64,000 nt of DNA from NCBI RefSeq assembly GCF_028657905.1, contig NZ_CP117782.1:2790001-2854000 (forward strand). The letters run 5' to 3'. Source of the DNA: Burkholderia sp. FERM BP-3421. Lineage in GTDB: Bacteria; Pseudomonadota; Gammaproteobacteria; Burkholderiales; Burkholderiaceae. Made by a program: the position numbers and the translations under genes. Shown here in pieces: positions 51,277-58,920 of the stretch. The number at the start of each line of letters is the position of its first letter. Within the stretch, counting starts at the first letter, position 1. The notes under the pieces were generated by a model. The model had not been told where the DNA came from. It worked only from the letters and a program-made list of their open reading frames with translations, and did no database searches.

Positions 51277-52749
51277 ATGATTGCTCATCCCAACCCGGCG
51301 CTGCGCCGCGTCGCGCGCGCGCTCGACCGCCGCACGTCGCCCGCCGCGCGCCGCCCGCTCGCGGTCCGTCATCCGTACGACGGCGCGCTCCTGGCCGAAC
51401 TGCCGCTCGACGGCATCGACGAGATCCGCGGCCGGCTCGCGCGCGCGCACGGCTTCACGAGCGGCTTGAGCCGGCACGCGCGGATCGCGATCTTCGAGCG
51501 GGCGATCCAGCTGCTGCACGCGGAGCAGCGCGACGCCGCGCGCCTCATCACGCTCGAATCCGGCCTGTGCGTCAAGGACACGCTGTATGAAGTGGAGCGC
51601 GTGATCGGCGTGATGCAGGCGGCCATCACCGAGCTGAACCGCGACGACAGCCAGACGTTCTCGTGCGACCACGCGAGCGCGTCCGAGCGGCGCAAGATCT
51701 TCACGGTGCGCGAGCCGCTGCGCGGCGTGATCGCGGCGATCACGCCGTTCAACCATCCGATGAACCAGGTCGCGCACAAGATCTGTCCGGCCATCGCGTC
51801 GAACAATCGGATCGTGGTGAAGCCCTCGGAAAAGACGCCGCTGTCCGCGCTGTACCTGCTCGACCTGCTGCGCGACGCGGGCCTGCCGGAGCCGATGTTC
51901 GACGTCGTGGTCGGCGCACCGGCGGAGGTGGGCGCCGAGTTCCTCGCCAACGAGTATGTCGAGGTGGTCGCCTTCACCGGCAGCGTCGCGGTCGGCAAGC
52001 GGATCGCGAGCCAGGCGGGCTACCGGCGCACCGTGCTCGAGCTGGGCGGCAACGATCCGCTGATCGTGATGGAGGACGCCGACCTCGAACGCGCGGCGCG
52101 GCTGGCCGCCAAGGGCTCCTACAAGAACTCGGGCCAGCGTTGCACGGCGGTCAAGCGCATCCTCGTCGAGCGCACCGTGGCGGCCCGCTTCACCGCGCTG
52201 CTGGTCGAGCACAGCGCCGGCTGGAAGATCGGCGACCCGCTCGACGAGACCGTCGACATCGGCACGCTGATCGACGAAGCGGCCGCGCGCGAATGCGAGG
52301 CGCGCGTCAACGATGCCGTCGCGGCGGGCGCCCGCGTGTTGACCGGGCACCGGCGCGACGGCGCGGCCTACGCGCCGACCGTGCTCGATCGGGTCGCGCC
52401 CGACCTGCCCCTGGTCCAGCAGGAAACCTTCGGCCCGGTCTCGCCCGTCATTCCGTTCTCGGGACTCGACGAGGCGATCGCGATCGCGAACAGCACGCGC
52501 TACGGCCTGTCGTCCGGCGTCTGCACGAACCGTCTCGACTACATCACGCGCCTGATCGGCAATCTCGACGTCGGCACCGTCAACGTCTGGGAAGTGCCCG
52601 GCTTCCGGCTCGAGAGCACGCCGTTCGGCGGCGTCAAGGATTCGGGGCTCGGCGGCAAGGAGGGCATGCAGGAGGCGCTCAAGAACTTCACCAACCTGAA
52701 GACCTATTCGCTGCCGTGGGACACCCTCGGGCCGTCGCTCGCGGCGTGA
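51277..52749 (+). CDS. phnY: Phosphonoacetaldehyde dehydrogenase (PhnY-like ALDH), 490 aa
   Basis: This NAD(P)-dependent aldehyde dehydrogenase matches the phosphonoacetaldehyde dehydrogenase subgroup: LELGGNDPLIVMEDADLERA with the general base Glu255, and KNSGQRCTAVKRILVE with the nucleophile Cys289. Asn159 (ITPFNHPMN) completes the oxyanion hole. In the pathway it would oxidise phosphonoacetaldehyde to phosphonoacetate. Elsewhere PhnY works with PhnW/PhnA in 2-aminoethylphosphonate breakdown, but neither is seen here, so a synthetic role is favoured. It starts 31 bases after the dioxygenase stop and is followed by a convergent LysR gene. Confidence 0.87.
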   Translation: MIAHPNPALRRVARALDRRTSPAARRPLAVRHPYDGALLAELPLDGIDEIRGRLARAHGFTSGLSRHARIAIFERAIQLLHAEQRDAARLITLESGLCVKDTLYEVERVIGVMQAAITELNRDDSQTFSCDHASASERRKIFTVREPLRGVIAAITPFNHPMNQVAHKICPAIASNNRIVVKPSEKTPLSALYLLDLLRDAGLPEPMFDVVVGAPAEVGAEFLANEYVEVVAFTGSVAVGKRIASQAGYRRTVLELGGNDPLIVMEDADLERAARLAAKGSYKNSGQRCTAVKRILVERTVAARFTALLVEHSAGWKIGDPLDETVDIGTLIDEAAARECEARVNDAVAAGARVLTGHRRDGAAYAPTVLDRVAPDLPLVQQETFGPVSPVIPFSGLDEAIAIANSTRYGLSSGVCTNRLDYITRLIGNLDVGTVNVWEVPGFRLESTPFGGVKDSGLGGKEGMQEALKNFTNLKTYSLPWDTLGPSLAA

Positions 52750-52759
52750 GGCGCATGCG

Positions 52760-53641
52760 TCATGCCGCGCCGTTCGCGACGAGCCAGTCCTCGAAGCGAC
52801 GGTGCAGCACGGTCTTCTGGATGCCGATCGGCGTGATCGCGTAGTAATCGTGATGCGCGACGCGGATCGCGTCGAACGGCGCGACGATGCGGCCGCTCGC
52901 GATGTCGCGGCTCAGCGTGACGACGGGACCGATGCCCACGCCGAGTTCGTCGACGACTCCCTGGAAGGTCACGTGGAAATGATCGAAGCGCAGCCGGTTC
53001 GCGAAGCGTTGCCCGTCGAGCTGCGCCGCCGCGAACCAGTCGTCCCAGTGGCGCGGACGGGTCTCCGTTTCGAGCAGCGTATGGTCGATCAGGTCGGCGG
53101 GGTGGCGCAGCGGGCGCTCCGCCAGCAGCGACGGCGACGCGATCACCGTGTGGTGGTCGCTCAGGAAGCGGACGGCGGAGGCGGGATTGAAGAGCAGGTC
53201 CTCGCGGCGGATCGCGACGTCGCAGTGGCCGCCGTTCGGCTGCTGCTGGGTCGTGACGGTGAGGACCTGGATCGTGGCGTCGGGATGGTCGACGCGGAAC
53301 GTGACGAGGCGCGGAATCAGCCAGCGCATGCCGAAGGTGGTCGGCACGCTGACGCGCAGCACCTGCCGCGCGCGCCCCTTGCCATAGCGCTCGACGATGT
53401 CGGTAAGCGCGTCGAACGCGCCGTCCAGTTCCTGCGCGAAGGCCCGCGCGTGCACGGTCGGCACCATCCGCTGCCCGTCTTTCTCGAACAGACGCAGGCC
53501 GAGCCGGGATTCGAGGGTCTGGATTTGCCGGCTGACCGCGCTGTGCGTCACGCACAGCTCGTCGGCGGCCGCCGAGAAGCTGCCCGCGCGACACGCCACC
53601 AGGAACGTCCGTATCGCGGCCAGCGGAGGAAGTTCGGCCAT
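52760..53641 (-). CDS. LysR-family (GcvA-type) regulator, 293 aa
   Basis: The winged helix (PPLAAIRTFLVACRAGSFSAAADELCVTHSAVSRQIQTLESRLG) has the GcvA-like wording, followed by a PBP-type sensor. I use ATG 53641; a GTG at 53698 would add 19 residues. It is convergent with the phosphonate genes, 10 bases from their end, and divergent from the TauE/SafE permease. It could control either or both. Confidence 0.88.
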   Translation of the reverse strand: MAELPPLAAIRTFLVACRAGSFSAAADELCVTHSAVSRQIQTLESRLGLRLFEKDGQRMVPTVHARAFAQELDGAFDALTDIVERYGKGRARQVLRVSVPTTFGMRWLIPRLVTFRVDHPDATIQVLTVTTQQQPNGGHCDVAIRREDLLFNPASAVRFLSDHHTVIASPSLLAERPLRHPADLIDHTLLETETRPRHWDDWFAAAQLDGQRFANRLRFDHFHVTFQGVVDELGVGIGPVVTLSRDIASGRIVAPFDAIRVAHHDYYAITPIGIQKTVLHRRFEDWLVANGAA

Positions 53642-53764
53642 GTCGGAGGAGCTTTCTGAAAAGTCACGGACGAGCGAAATTTTATCACGCAGCGTCACGC
53701 GTCGATTGGCTAGTATGGCCGGCCGGCTCCCGCGTCACGGCGCGTATTCGACGAGGCAATCCCC

Positions 53765-54493
53765 ATGCTGCTGCCCTACCTGCTCATCGTGCTCATCGGC
53801 GTCACCGCGGGCGTCGTCAGCGGCGTGATCGGGACCGGCGCATCGATCATGTTGCTGCCGCCGCTGGTGTTCTATTTCGGTCCGCGGCAGGCGATTCCGA
53901 TCATGGCGATCGCCGCCGTGCTCGGCAATGTCTCGCGCGTCTACGTCTGGCGGCGGGACATCGCCTGGCGCGCCTGCCTCGTCTACGCGGCGGCCGCCGC
54001 GCCGGCGGCCGCGCTCGGCGCGCATACGCTGTGGATGCTCAAGCCGCAGTGGGTGGACTGCGCGCTCGGGGTGTTCTTCCTCGCGATGATTCCCTATCGG
54101 CGCTTCGCCAGCCGGCGCCACGTCACGCTCACGGCCTGGCAGCTGTTCATCGCGGGTGCGCTGGTCGGCTACCTGACGGGCATCGTGTTCTCGACCGGCC
54201 CGCTGACGCTGCCGATCTTCTCCGCGTACGGCCTCGTCAAGGGCGGCCTGCTCGCCACCGAAGCCGCCGCCTCGCTCGTGGTGTACGCCGGCAAGCTCGC
54301 CGCGTTCGAGCAGCTGGGCGGCCTGCCGCTCGACGTCGTGGCCAAGGGCGTGCTGGTCGGGCTGTCGCTGTCGGCCGGCATTTCCGTCGGCAAGGCGGTG
54401 CTGCAACGCCTGTCGGTCAACGCGTTCCATACGCTGCTCGACCTCGTGATGCTGTCCGCGGGCACCACCATGCTGTGGGGCGCGATACGTTAG
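53765..54493 (+). CDS. TauE/SafE-family anion permease, 242 aa
   Basis: This inner-membrane protein of about eight helices has the TauE/SafE pattern: GVTAGVVSGVIGTGASIMLLPPLVF near the start and the related second half GALVGYLTGIVFSTGPLTLPIF. Members move sulfite, sulfoacetate or other small oxyanions, mostly outward. It is divergent from the LysR gene that borders the phosphonate cluster, so export of the phosphonate (or of a sulfonate) is a reasonable guess. Confidence 0.88.
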   Translation: MLLPYLLIVLIGVTAGVVSGVIGTGASIMLLPPLVFYFGPRQAIPIMAIAAVLGNVSRVYVWRRDIAWRACLVYAAAAAPAAALGAHTLWMLKPQWVDCALGVFFLAMIPYRRFASRRHVTLTAWQLFIAGALVGYLTGIVFSTGPLTLPIFSAYGLVKGGLLATEAAASLVVYAGKLAAFEQLGGLPLDVVAKGVLVGLSLSAGISVGKAVLQRLSVNAFHTLLDLVMLSAGTTMLWGAIR

Positions 54494-54554
54494 CGCAGCG
54501 CAAGCACGCCCGGCATCGCCTTTCATTGCGCGGGCGTTTCCCGGCGCCTCGCGC

Positions 54555-55085
54555 TCAACCGATCAGGCCGGCCAGCAGGCCGACGAGCGCGCCGCCCGCG
54601 AGCAGCCACAGCGGATGGATCCGCGTGCGGTAGGCGAGCGCGGCGCACAGCGCGGTGATGCCCCACTGCACCGCACTGCGATTCGAGGCCTCGGTGATCA
54701 GGGCCGCGCTCGCGGCCACGAGCCCCGCCGTCACGGGCATCATGCCGAGCTGCACGTAGCGCCGCCACGGTCGGTCCTTGAAGCGCTCCCATGCGTGCAG
54801 CGCGCCGATCGTCACGAGCGACGACGGCCCGAACTTCGCGAGCGACGACACGAAGAGCCCGGGCCAGCCCGCGACATGCCAGCCGACCAGCGGCACGATC
54901 ATCATGTTCGGTCCGGGCGCGGCCTGCGCGAGCGCGAACAGCGCGGTGAATTCCTGCGCGCTCATCCAGCCGTGCACGTCGACCACCTGCCGCTGCATCT
55001 CCGGCAGGATCGTATTGCCGCCGCCGAACGCGAGCAGCGACAGCTCGGTGAAGATATGCGCGAGCGCGAGCAAGGTGGCGTTCAT
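54555..55085 (-). CDS. chrA: Chromate transporter, C-terminal half subunit (ChrA family), 176 aa
   Basis: This is one half of a split (short-chain) ChrA transporter in the inner membrane. FTELSLLAFGGGNTILPEMQ and QAAPGPNMMIVPLVGW are the family's FGG and PGP motifs. Its ATG overlaps the stop of the other half (ATGA), so they are made together and presumably form the heterodimer known for short-chain ChrA pairs. Chromate efflux is the family role; sulfate or other oxyanions are possible. Confidence 0.9.
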   Translation of the reverse strand: MNATLLALAHIFTELSLLAFGGGNTILPEMQRQVVDVHGWMSAQEFTALFALAQAAPGPNMMIVPLVGWHVAGWPGLFVSSLAKFGPSSLVTIGALHAWERFKDRPWRRYVQLGMMPVTAGLVAASAALITEASNRSAVQWGITALCAALAYRTRIHPLWLLAGGALVGLLAGLIG

Positions 55086-55663
55086 CGCGCCGCTCCCGCC
55101 GCGTCGCGGCGCGCCGCGAGCCAGATGCTGAGCGGCGTGAGCACGAGCATCGTGGTGAGGAGCGGCAGGCGCAGCAGCGCGATCGCCGCGAACGCGAGCG
55201 CCGCGACGCACGCGCCGGCGCGCGCACGGCGCAGCGGCTTCACGACCTTCACGGCCATCGCGATCAGCAGGCCGGCGGCCGCGGCGGCCAGGCCGCCGAA
55301 CAGGTGCTGCACGCGCGGATCGCTCTGGGTCTTCGCATACAGCACGCCGAGCCCGACGACCACCAGGGTGGGGCCGGCGATCAGGCCGAGCAGCCCCGCG
55401 AGCGCGCCCGGCACGCCGCGAAAGCGCATGCCGACCGCCACCGACAGGTTGATCACGTTGCCGCCGGGCAGGAACTGGCACAGGCCGAGCAGGTCGGTGA
55501 ATTCGTCCGCGCTGAGCCAGCGGCGCTCCTCGACGATCGTGCGGCGCGCAAACGGCAGCGCGCCGCCGAACGACATCAGGCCGAGGCTGAGAAACCCGAT
55601 GAAGAGTTCGGCGCAGCCGACGGGGCGGCGGCCGGCGCGCGCATCGGAAGAAGGCACTTGCAT
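55082..55663 (-). CDS. chrA: Chromate transporter, N-terminal half subunit (ChrA family), 193 aa
   Basis: This is the other half of the split ChrA. It has the same motifs: FLSLGLMSFGGALPFARR and CQFLPGGNVINLSVAVG (PGG in place of PGP). About six hydrophobic helices are seen. It is divergent from a LysR gene 99 bases away that probably regulates it, and it overlaps the second subunit. Confidence 0.9.
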   Translation of the reverse strand: MQVPSSDARAGRRPVGCAELFIGFLSLGLMSFGGALPFARRTIVEERRWLSADEFTDLLGLCQFLPGGNVINLSVAVGMRFRGVPGALAGLLGLIAGPTLVVVGLGVLYAKTQSDPRVQHLFGGLAAAAAGLLIAMAVKVVKPLRRARAGACVAALAFAAIALLRLPLLTTMLVLTPLSIWLAARRDAAGAAR

Positions 55664-55761
55664 GGGAGTCCTCGGTAATCGTCCGGCACCGAGATTACGC
55701 CGCTTCGCGCACGCGGCAAAACGATTATTTCGACGCCGCCTTGTGATCTAGAATCACAAGC

Positions 55762-56643
55762 ATGACCCGCGTCCTGCCCCCATTCCCCGCGCTGCGCGCC
55801 TTCGAGGCCGCCGCAAGACATGAAAGCTTCAGCGCCGCCGGCGACGAGCTGCATGTGACTCACGGCGCCATCAGCCGGCAGATCGCCGCGTTCGAGAGCT
55901 GGCTCGGCAAGCCGGTGTTCCATCGCCACGGCAGGCGCGTGTCGCTCACCGACGAAGGCCGCCGCTATCTCGCCGCGGTCGAGATGGCCTTCGACAATCT
56001 CGAGAGCGCGACCGAGCAGCTGCGCCGCACCGGCGAGACGCGCGTGCTGCGCATCAATGCGTTGCCGACCTTCGCGATGAAATGGCTGCTGCCGCGCCTG
56101 AGCCGCTTTCAGCGCGAAGCGCCCAACGTGGAGCTGAAGCTGTCGACCTCGAACGCGCCGCCGGCCGCGCTCGACGCGTTCGACGTCGCGATCCGGCGCG
56201 GCCCGGCGCGCTGGCCGAACTGCGCGAGCGGGCGGTTTCTCGACGAAAGCGTGATTCCGGTGTGCAGCCCCGCGCTGCTCAAGCGCGCGCCGATCGCGAA
56301 CGCGCAGGATCTCGCGCGCCACGTGCTGCTGCATTCCGACACGCGCCCCGAGGCGTGGCGCGACTGGTTCGCCGCCGCCGGCGTGCCGATGAAGGGCCGC
56401 AAGAAGCAGTCGTTCGACCACTTCTATCTCGCGCTGCAGGCGGCGGTGGACGGACTTGGCGTGGCGCTCGGCCCGCTGCCGATGATCGCCGACGAACTGG
56501 CGGGCGGCCGGCTCGTCACGCCGCTCGACGGGCCGCGCATCGCGACCCGCAGCTACTGGTGGATCGCGCGGCGCGAGCTGGCCGACGAGCCGCTCGTCAG
56601 CCGCTTCTGCGCGTGGCTCGAAGCGCAGGCGGCGAGCACCTGA
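55762..56643 (+). CDS. LysR-family (GcvA-type) regulator, 293 aa
   Basis: The standard HTH (FPALRAFEAAARHESFSAAGDELHVTHGAISRQIAAFE) and PBP effector domain are present at family length. It is divergent from the chrA pair and is probably its regulator. It is convergent with the NCS2 permease (stop codons 13 bases apart). Confidence 0.9.
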   Translation: MTRVLPPFPALRAFEAAARHESFSAAGDELHVTHGAISRQIAAFESWLGKPVFHRHGRRVSLTDEGRRYLAAVEMAFDNLESATEQLRRTGETRVLRINALPTFAMKWLLPRLSRFQREAPNVELKLSTSNAPPAALDAFDVAIRRGPARWPNCASGRFLDESVIPVCSPALLKRAPIANAQDLARHVLLHSDTRPEAWRDWFAAAGVPMKGRKKQSFDHFYLALQAAVDGLGVALGPLPMIADELAGGRLVTPLDGPRIATRSYWWIARRELADEPLVSRFCAWLEAQAAST

Positions 56644-56655
56644 GGCGGCCCGCGC

Positions 56656-57963
56656 TCACAGCACCGGGCCGGGCTCCTTTTCCCTGCGCAGCAGCGCGTA
56701 CAGCAGGATCGCGCCGAACGTCGCGGTGCCGATCCCGCCGAGCGCGAAGCCGCCGAACTTCAGCGAGAAGTCGCCCGCGCCGAGCACCAGCGTGACCGCG
56801 GCGACGATCAGGTTGCGGTTGTCCGAGAAATCGACCTTGTTGACCACCCAGATGCGCGCGCCGGTGACCGCGATCAGGCCGAACACGACGATCGACACGC
56901 CGCCCAGCACCGGGCCCGGAATCGTCTGGATCACCGCGCCGAACTTCGGCGAGAAGCCGAGCACGATCGCGATCAGCGCGGCGACCACGAACACCAGCGT
57001 CGAATAGATGCGCGTGACCGCCATCACGCCGATGTTCTCGGCGTAGGTCGTCACGCCCGTGCCGCCGACGCTGCCCGACACGATGGTCGCGAGCCCGTCG
57101 CCGATGAACGCGCGGCCGACGTAGCGGTCGAGGCTGTGCCCCGTCATCGCGCCGACCGCCTTCAGGTGGCCGAGATTCTCGGCGACCAGGATCACCGCGA
57201 TCGGCGCGAGCAGCAGCATCGCGCGCGGATCGAACACCGGCGCGGTGAAATGCGGCACGCCGAACCAGGCGGCGTGCGCGACGATCGAGAAGTCGATCGG
57301 CTTGCCGAGCCCGAAGCCGTTGGTGGTCACCGCATAGATCAGGTAGGCGATCGCGAGGCCGACCAGGATCAGGAGGCGCTGCAGCATGCCGCGTGCGAAC
57401 ACCGCGACGCCGCCCACGCACAGCACGGTGACGAGCGCCATCGTCGAATCGAAGCTCGAGCCGCTCACGCCCTTGACCGCGACCGGGGCGAGATTGAGGC
57501 CGATCACCGCGACGATCGCGCCGGTGACGACGGGCGGCATCAGCGTTTCGATCCAGCGGGTGCCGAGCGCCGACACGATCAGGCCGATCGCCATGTAGAC
57601 CACGCCGCACGCGATGATCCCGCCGAGCGCGACCGGGATCGCGAGGTTCGGGCCGGACCCGCCGTAGCCCGTCACCGCGATCACGAGGCCGATGAACGCG
57701 AAGCTGGAGCCGAGGTAGCTGGGCACGCGCCCGCCCACGAGCACGAAGAACAACAGCGTGCCGACGCCGGACATGAAGATGCACAGATTCGGGTCGAAGC
57801 CCATCAGCAGCGGCGCGAGCACGGTCGAACCGAACATCGCGACCACGTGCTGCACGCCCATCGCCACCATCTGCGGCCAGGACAGGCGCTCGTCGGGGCC
57901 GACGACGCGGTGCGCGTCGCCGCGCGCCTGCAAGCGCCAGCGCGGGAAATAGGAATCGGCCAT
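56656..57963 (-). CDS. NCS2-family nucleobase permease (UraA/RutG-like), 435 aa
   Basis: This inner-membrane nucleobase:cation symporter has about 14 hydrophobic segments. The NCS2 signature is seen in VGGTGVTTYAENIGVMAVTRIYS, with the conserved Glu in VAENLGHLKAVG. The order and wording are like UraA/RutG, so uracil is the favoured substrate, but xanthine/uric acid types are possible. I use ATG 57963 because TGGAGA precedes it. Confidence 0.9.
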   Translation of the reverse strand: MADSYFPRWRLQARGDAHRVVGPDERLSWPQMVAMGVQHVVAMFGSTVLAPLLMGFDPNLCIFMSGVGTLLFFVLVGGRVPSYLGSSFAFIGLVIAVTGYGGSGPNLAIPVALGGIIACGVVYMAIGLIVSALGTRWIETLMPPVVTGAIVAVIGLNLAPVAVKGVSGSSFDSTMALVTVLCVGGVAVFARGMLQRLLILVGLAIAYLIYAVTTNGFGLGKPIDFSIVAHAAWFGVPHFTAPVFDPRAMLLLAPIAVILVAENLGHLKAVGAMTGHSLDRYVGRAFIGDGLATIVSGSVGGTGVTTYAENIGVMAVTRIYSTLVFVVAALIAIVLGFSPKFGAVIQTIPGPVLGGVSIVVFGLIAVTGARIWVVNKVDFSDNRNLIVAAVTLVLGAGDFSLKFGGFALGGIGTATFGAILLYALLRREKEPGPVL

Positions 57964-58474
57964 CGCGGGATCTCCAGTGGTCTGCCGGGTCGGGAACGCC
58001 GGCGCGCGGCGCGCCGGCCGAAAAGTCAGGCGCGAGTGTACGGAGCGCGCCCGGCGCTGACAAGCTGGATCGAACCCGCCCGAGGGAGGGCGGCGGCGGG
58101 TGGGCGGGCCGGGAACCCGGAGCCGGGACGGACGCCCGGTCGCGGCGCCGTCAACCCGCGGTTGATCGGCGACAAGGAAGCAGGAGCGGGCGCGACCCGG
58201 CACGCCGCCGACGTATTCCGGACGCCGCGGGGATGTCGCGCGGGGCAAGCCGGCGCAGCAGGCGGCGCTTGGGCGCGAGACACCGGCGAATCGGGCCGAG
58301 GCGCCGGTCGCGAAGGCCACGCATGCGCCGCGCGCGTCCCCGGGCGGGCCGGCGGCTATTCCGCGCGCGGTCGTTCACGCGCGAACCGATGGCCGCTATG
58401 GAGCGATTTCAACGCTCACCGCGCCGCCCCTCTCAGGATCGGCGACGCGGCGCGGCTCGACAGGGAGCGGCGTA
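57964..58474. other. 511-base intergenic region with a dispersed repeat
   Basis: No gene is recognised. Besides the promoter side of the NCS2 gene, it contains repeat copy A (58197-58383), which has a relative at 61635. Confidence 0.45.
58197..58383. repeat. Dispersed intergenic repeat, copy A
   Basis: It shares long blocks with 61635-61781: GGCACGCCGCCGACG against GGCACGCTGCCGACG, ATGTCGCGCGGGGCAA against ATATCGCGCCGGGCAA, TCGCGAAGGCC plus GCATGCG, and CGGTCGTTCACGCGCG. Copy A is about 40 bases longer in the middle. Confidence 0.8.
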
Positions 58475-58813
58475 TCAATTGGCGAACGCTGGATGCCGCC
58501 GATTTCTGAGGTATTGGGCAACGTCGTCGAAACTGACCGAGCCGCTCCCGGATTGATCGATTTCACTGAAATGTTCGGCAATACCGTTCCACCCGTTCTG
58601 CCGGGCCTGCATCAACGTCATGCGATGCGTGATCGGGTCCGCGGCCGCATTGAAACGCTTCTTGATCTCCACGATCGCGCGATCCCGCCGGACAGCGTCC
58701 GGGGCAACGGGCGCCTCCCCCTTCGTTGCCGGCGCCTGCGCCTGAAGCTCGCTCGCCTGCGCACCTGAGGCACAGCCGATACTCGCCGCGAATAGTATCG
58801 AGATCGCACGCAT
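58475..58813 (-). CDS. Secreted EF-hand-like protein, 112 aa
   Basis: A signal peptide (ISILFAASIGCASGAQAS) is followed by a linker and an EF-hand pair. The second loop is clear: D86-QSGSGSVSFD-D97 has calcium-type positions 1, 3, 5 and 12. The first half (AAADPITHRMTLMQARQNG) is a degenerate EF-hand. It lies about 107 bases downstream of the large copper oxidase gene on the same strand, so it may be co-expressed. The calcium role is inferred from the loop. Confidence 0.78.
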   Translation of the reverse strand: MRAISILFAASIGCASGAQASELQAQAPATKGEAPVAPDAVRRDRAIVEIKKRFNAAADPITHRMTLMQARQNGWNGIAEHFSEIDQSGSGSVSFDDVAQYLRNRRHPAFAN

Positions 58814-58920
58814 GATGGTCCTGTTCCAAAGTATCCGGGTTGGAAAACGCGCCGGACGCACGCCGTCCAGGCCGTTCGCCGAGGACGGCGGACGACATCG
58901 CCGGGCTCGTCGCTGCGGTC

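Noticed and set aside
48304..52749. Phosphonate catabolism (2-AEP breakdown) instead of synthesis
   Set aside because: PhnY-type dehydrogenase occurs in catabolism, but no PhnW aminotransferase, PhnA hydrolase or PhnX is present, while PepM and Ppd are synthetic enzymes.
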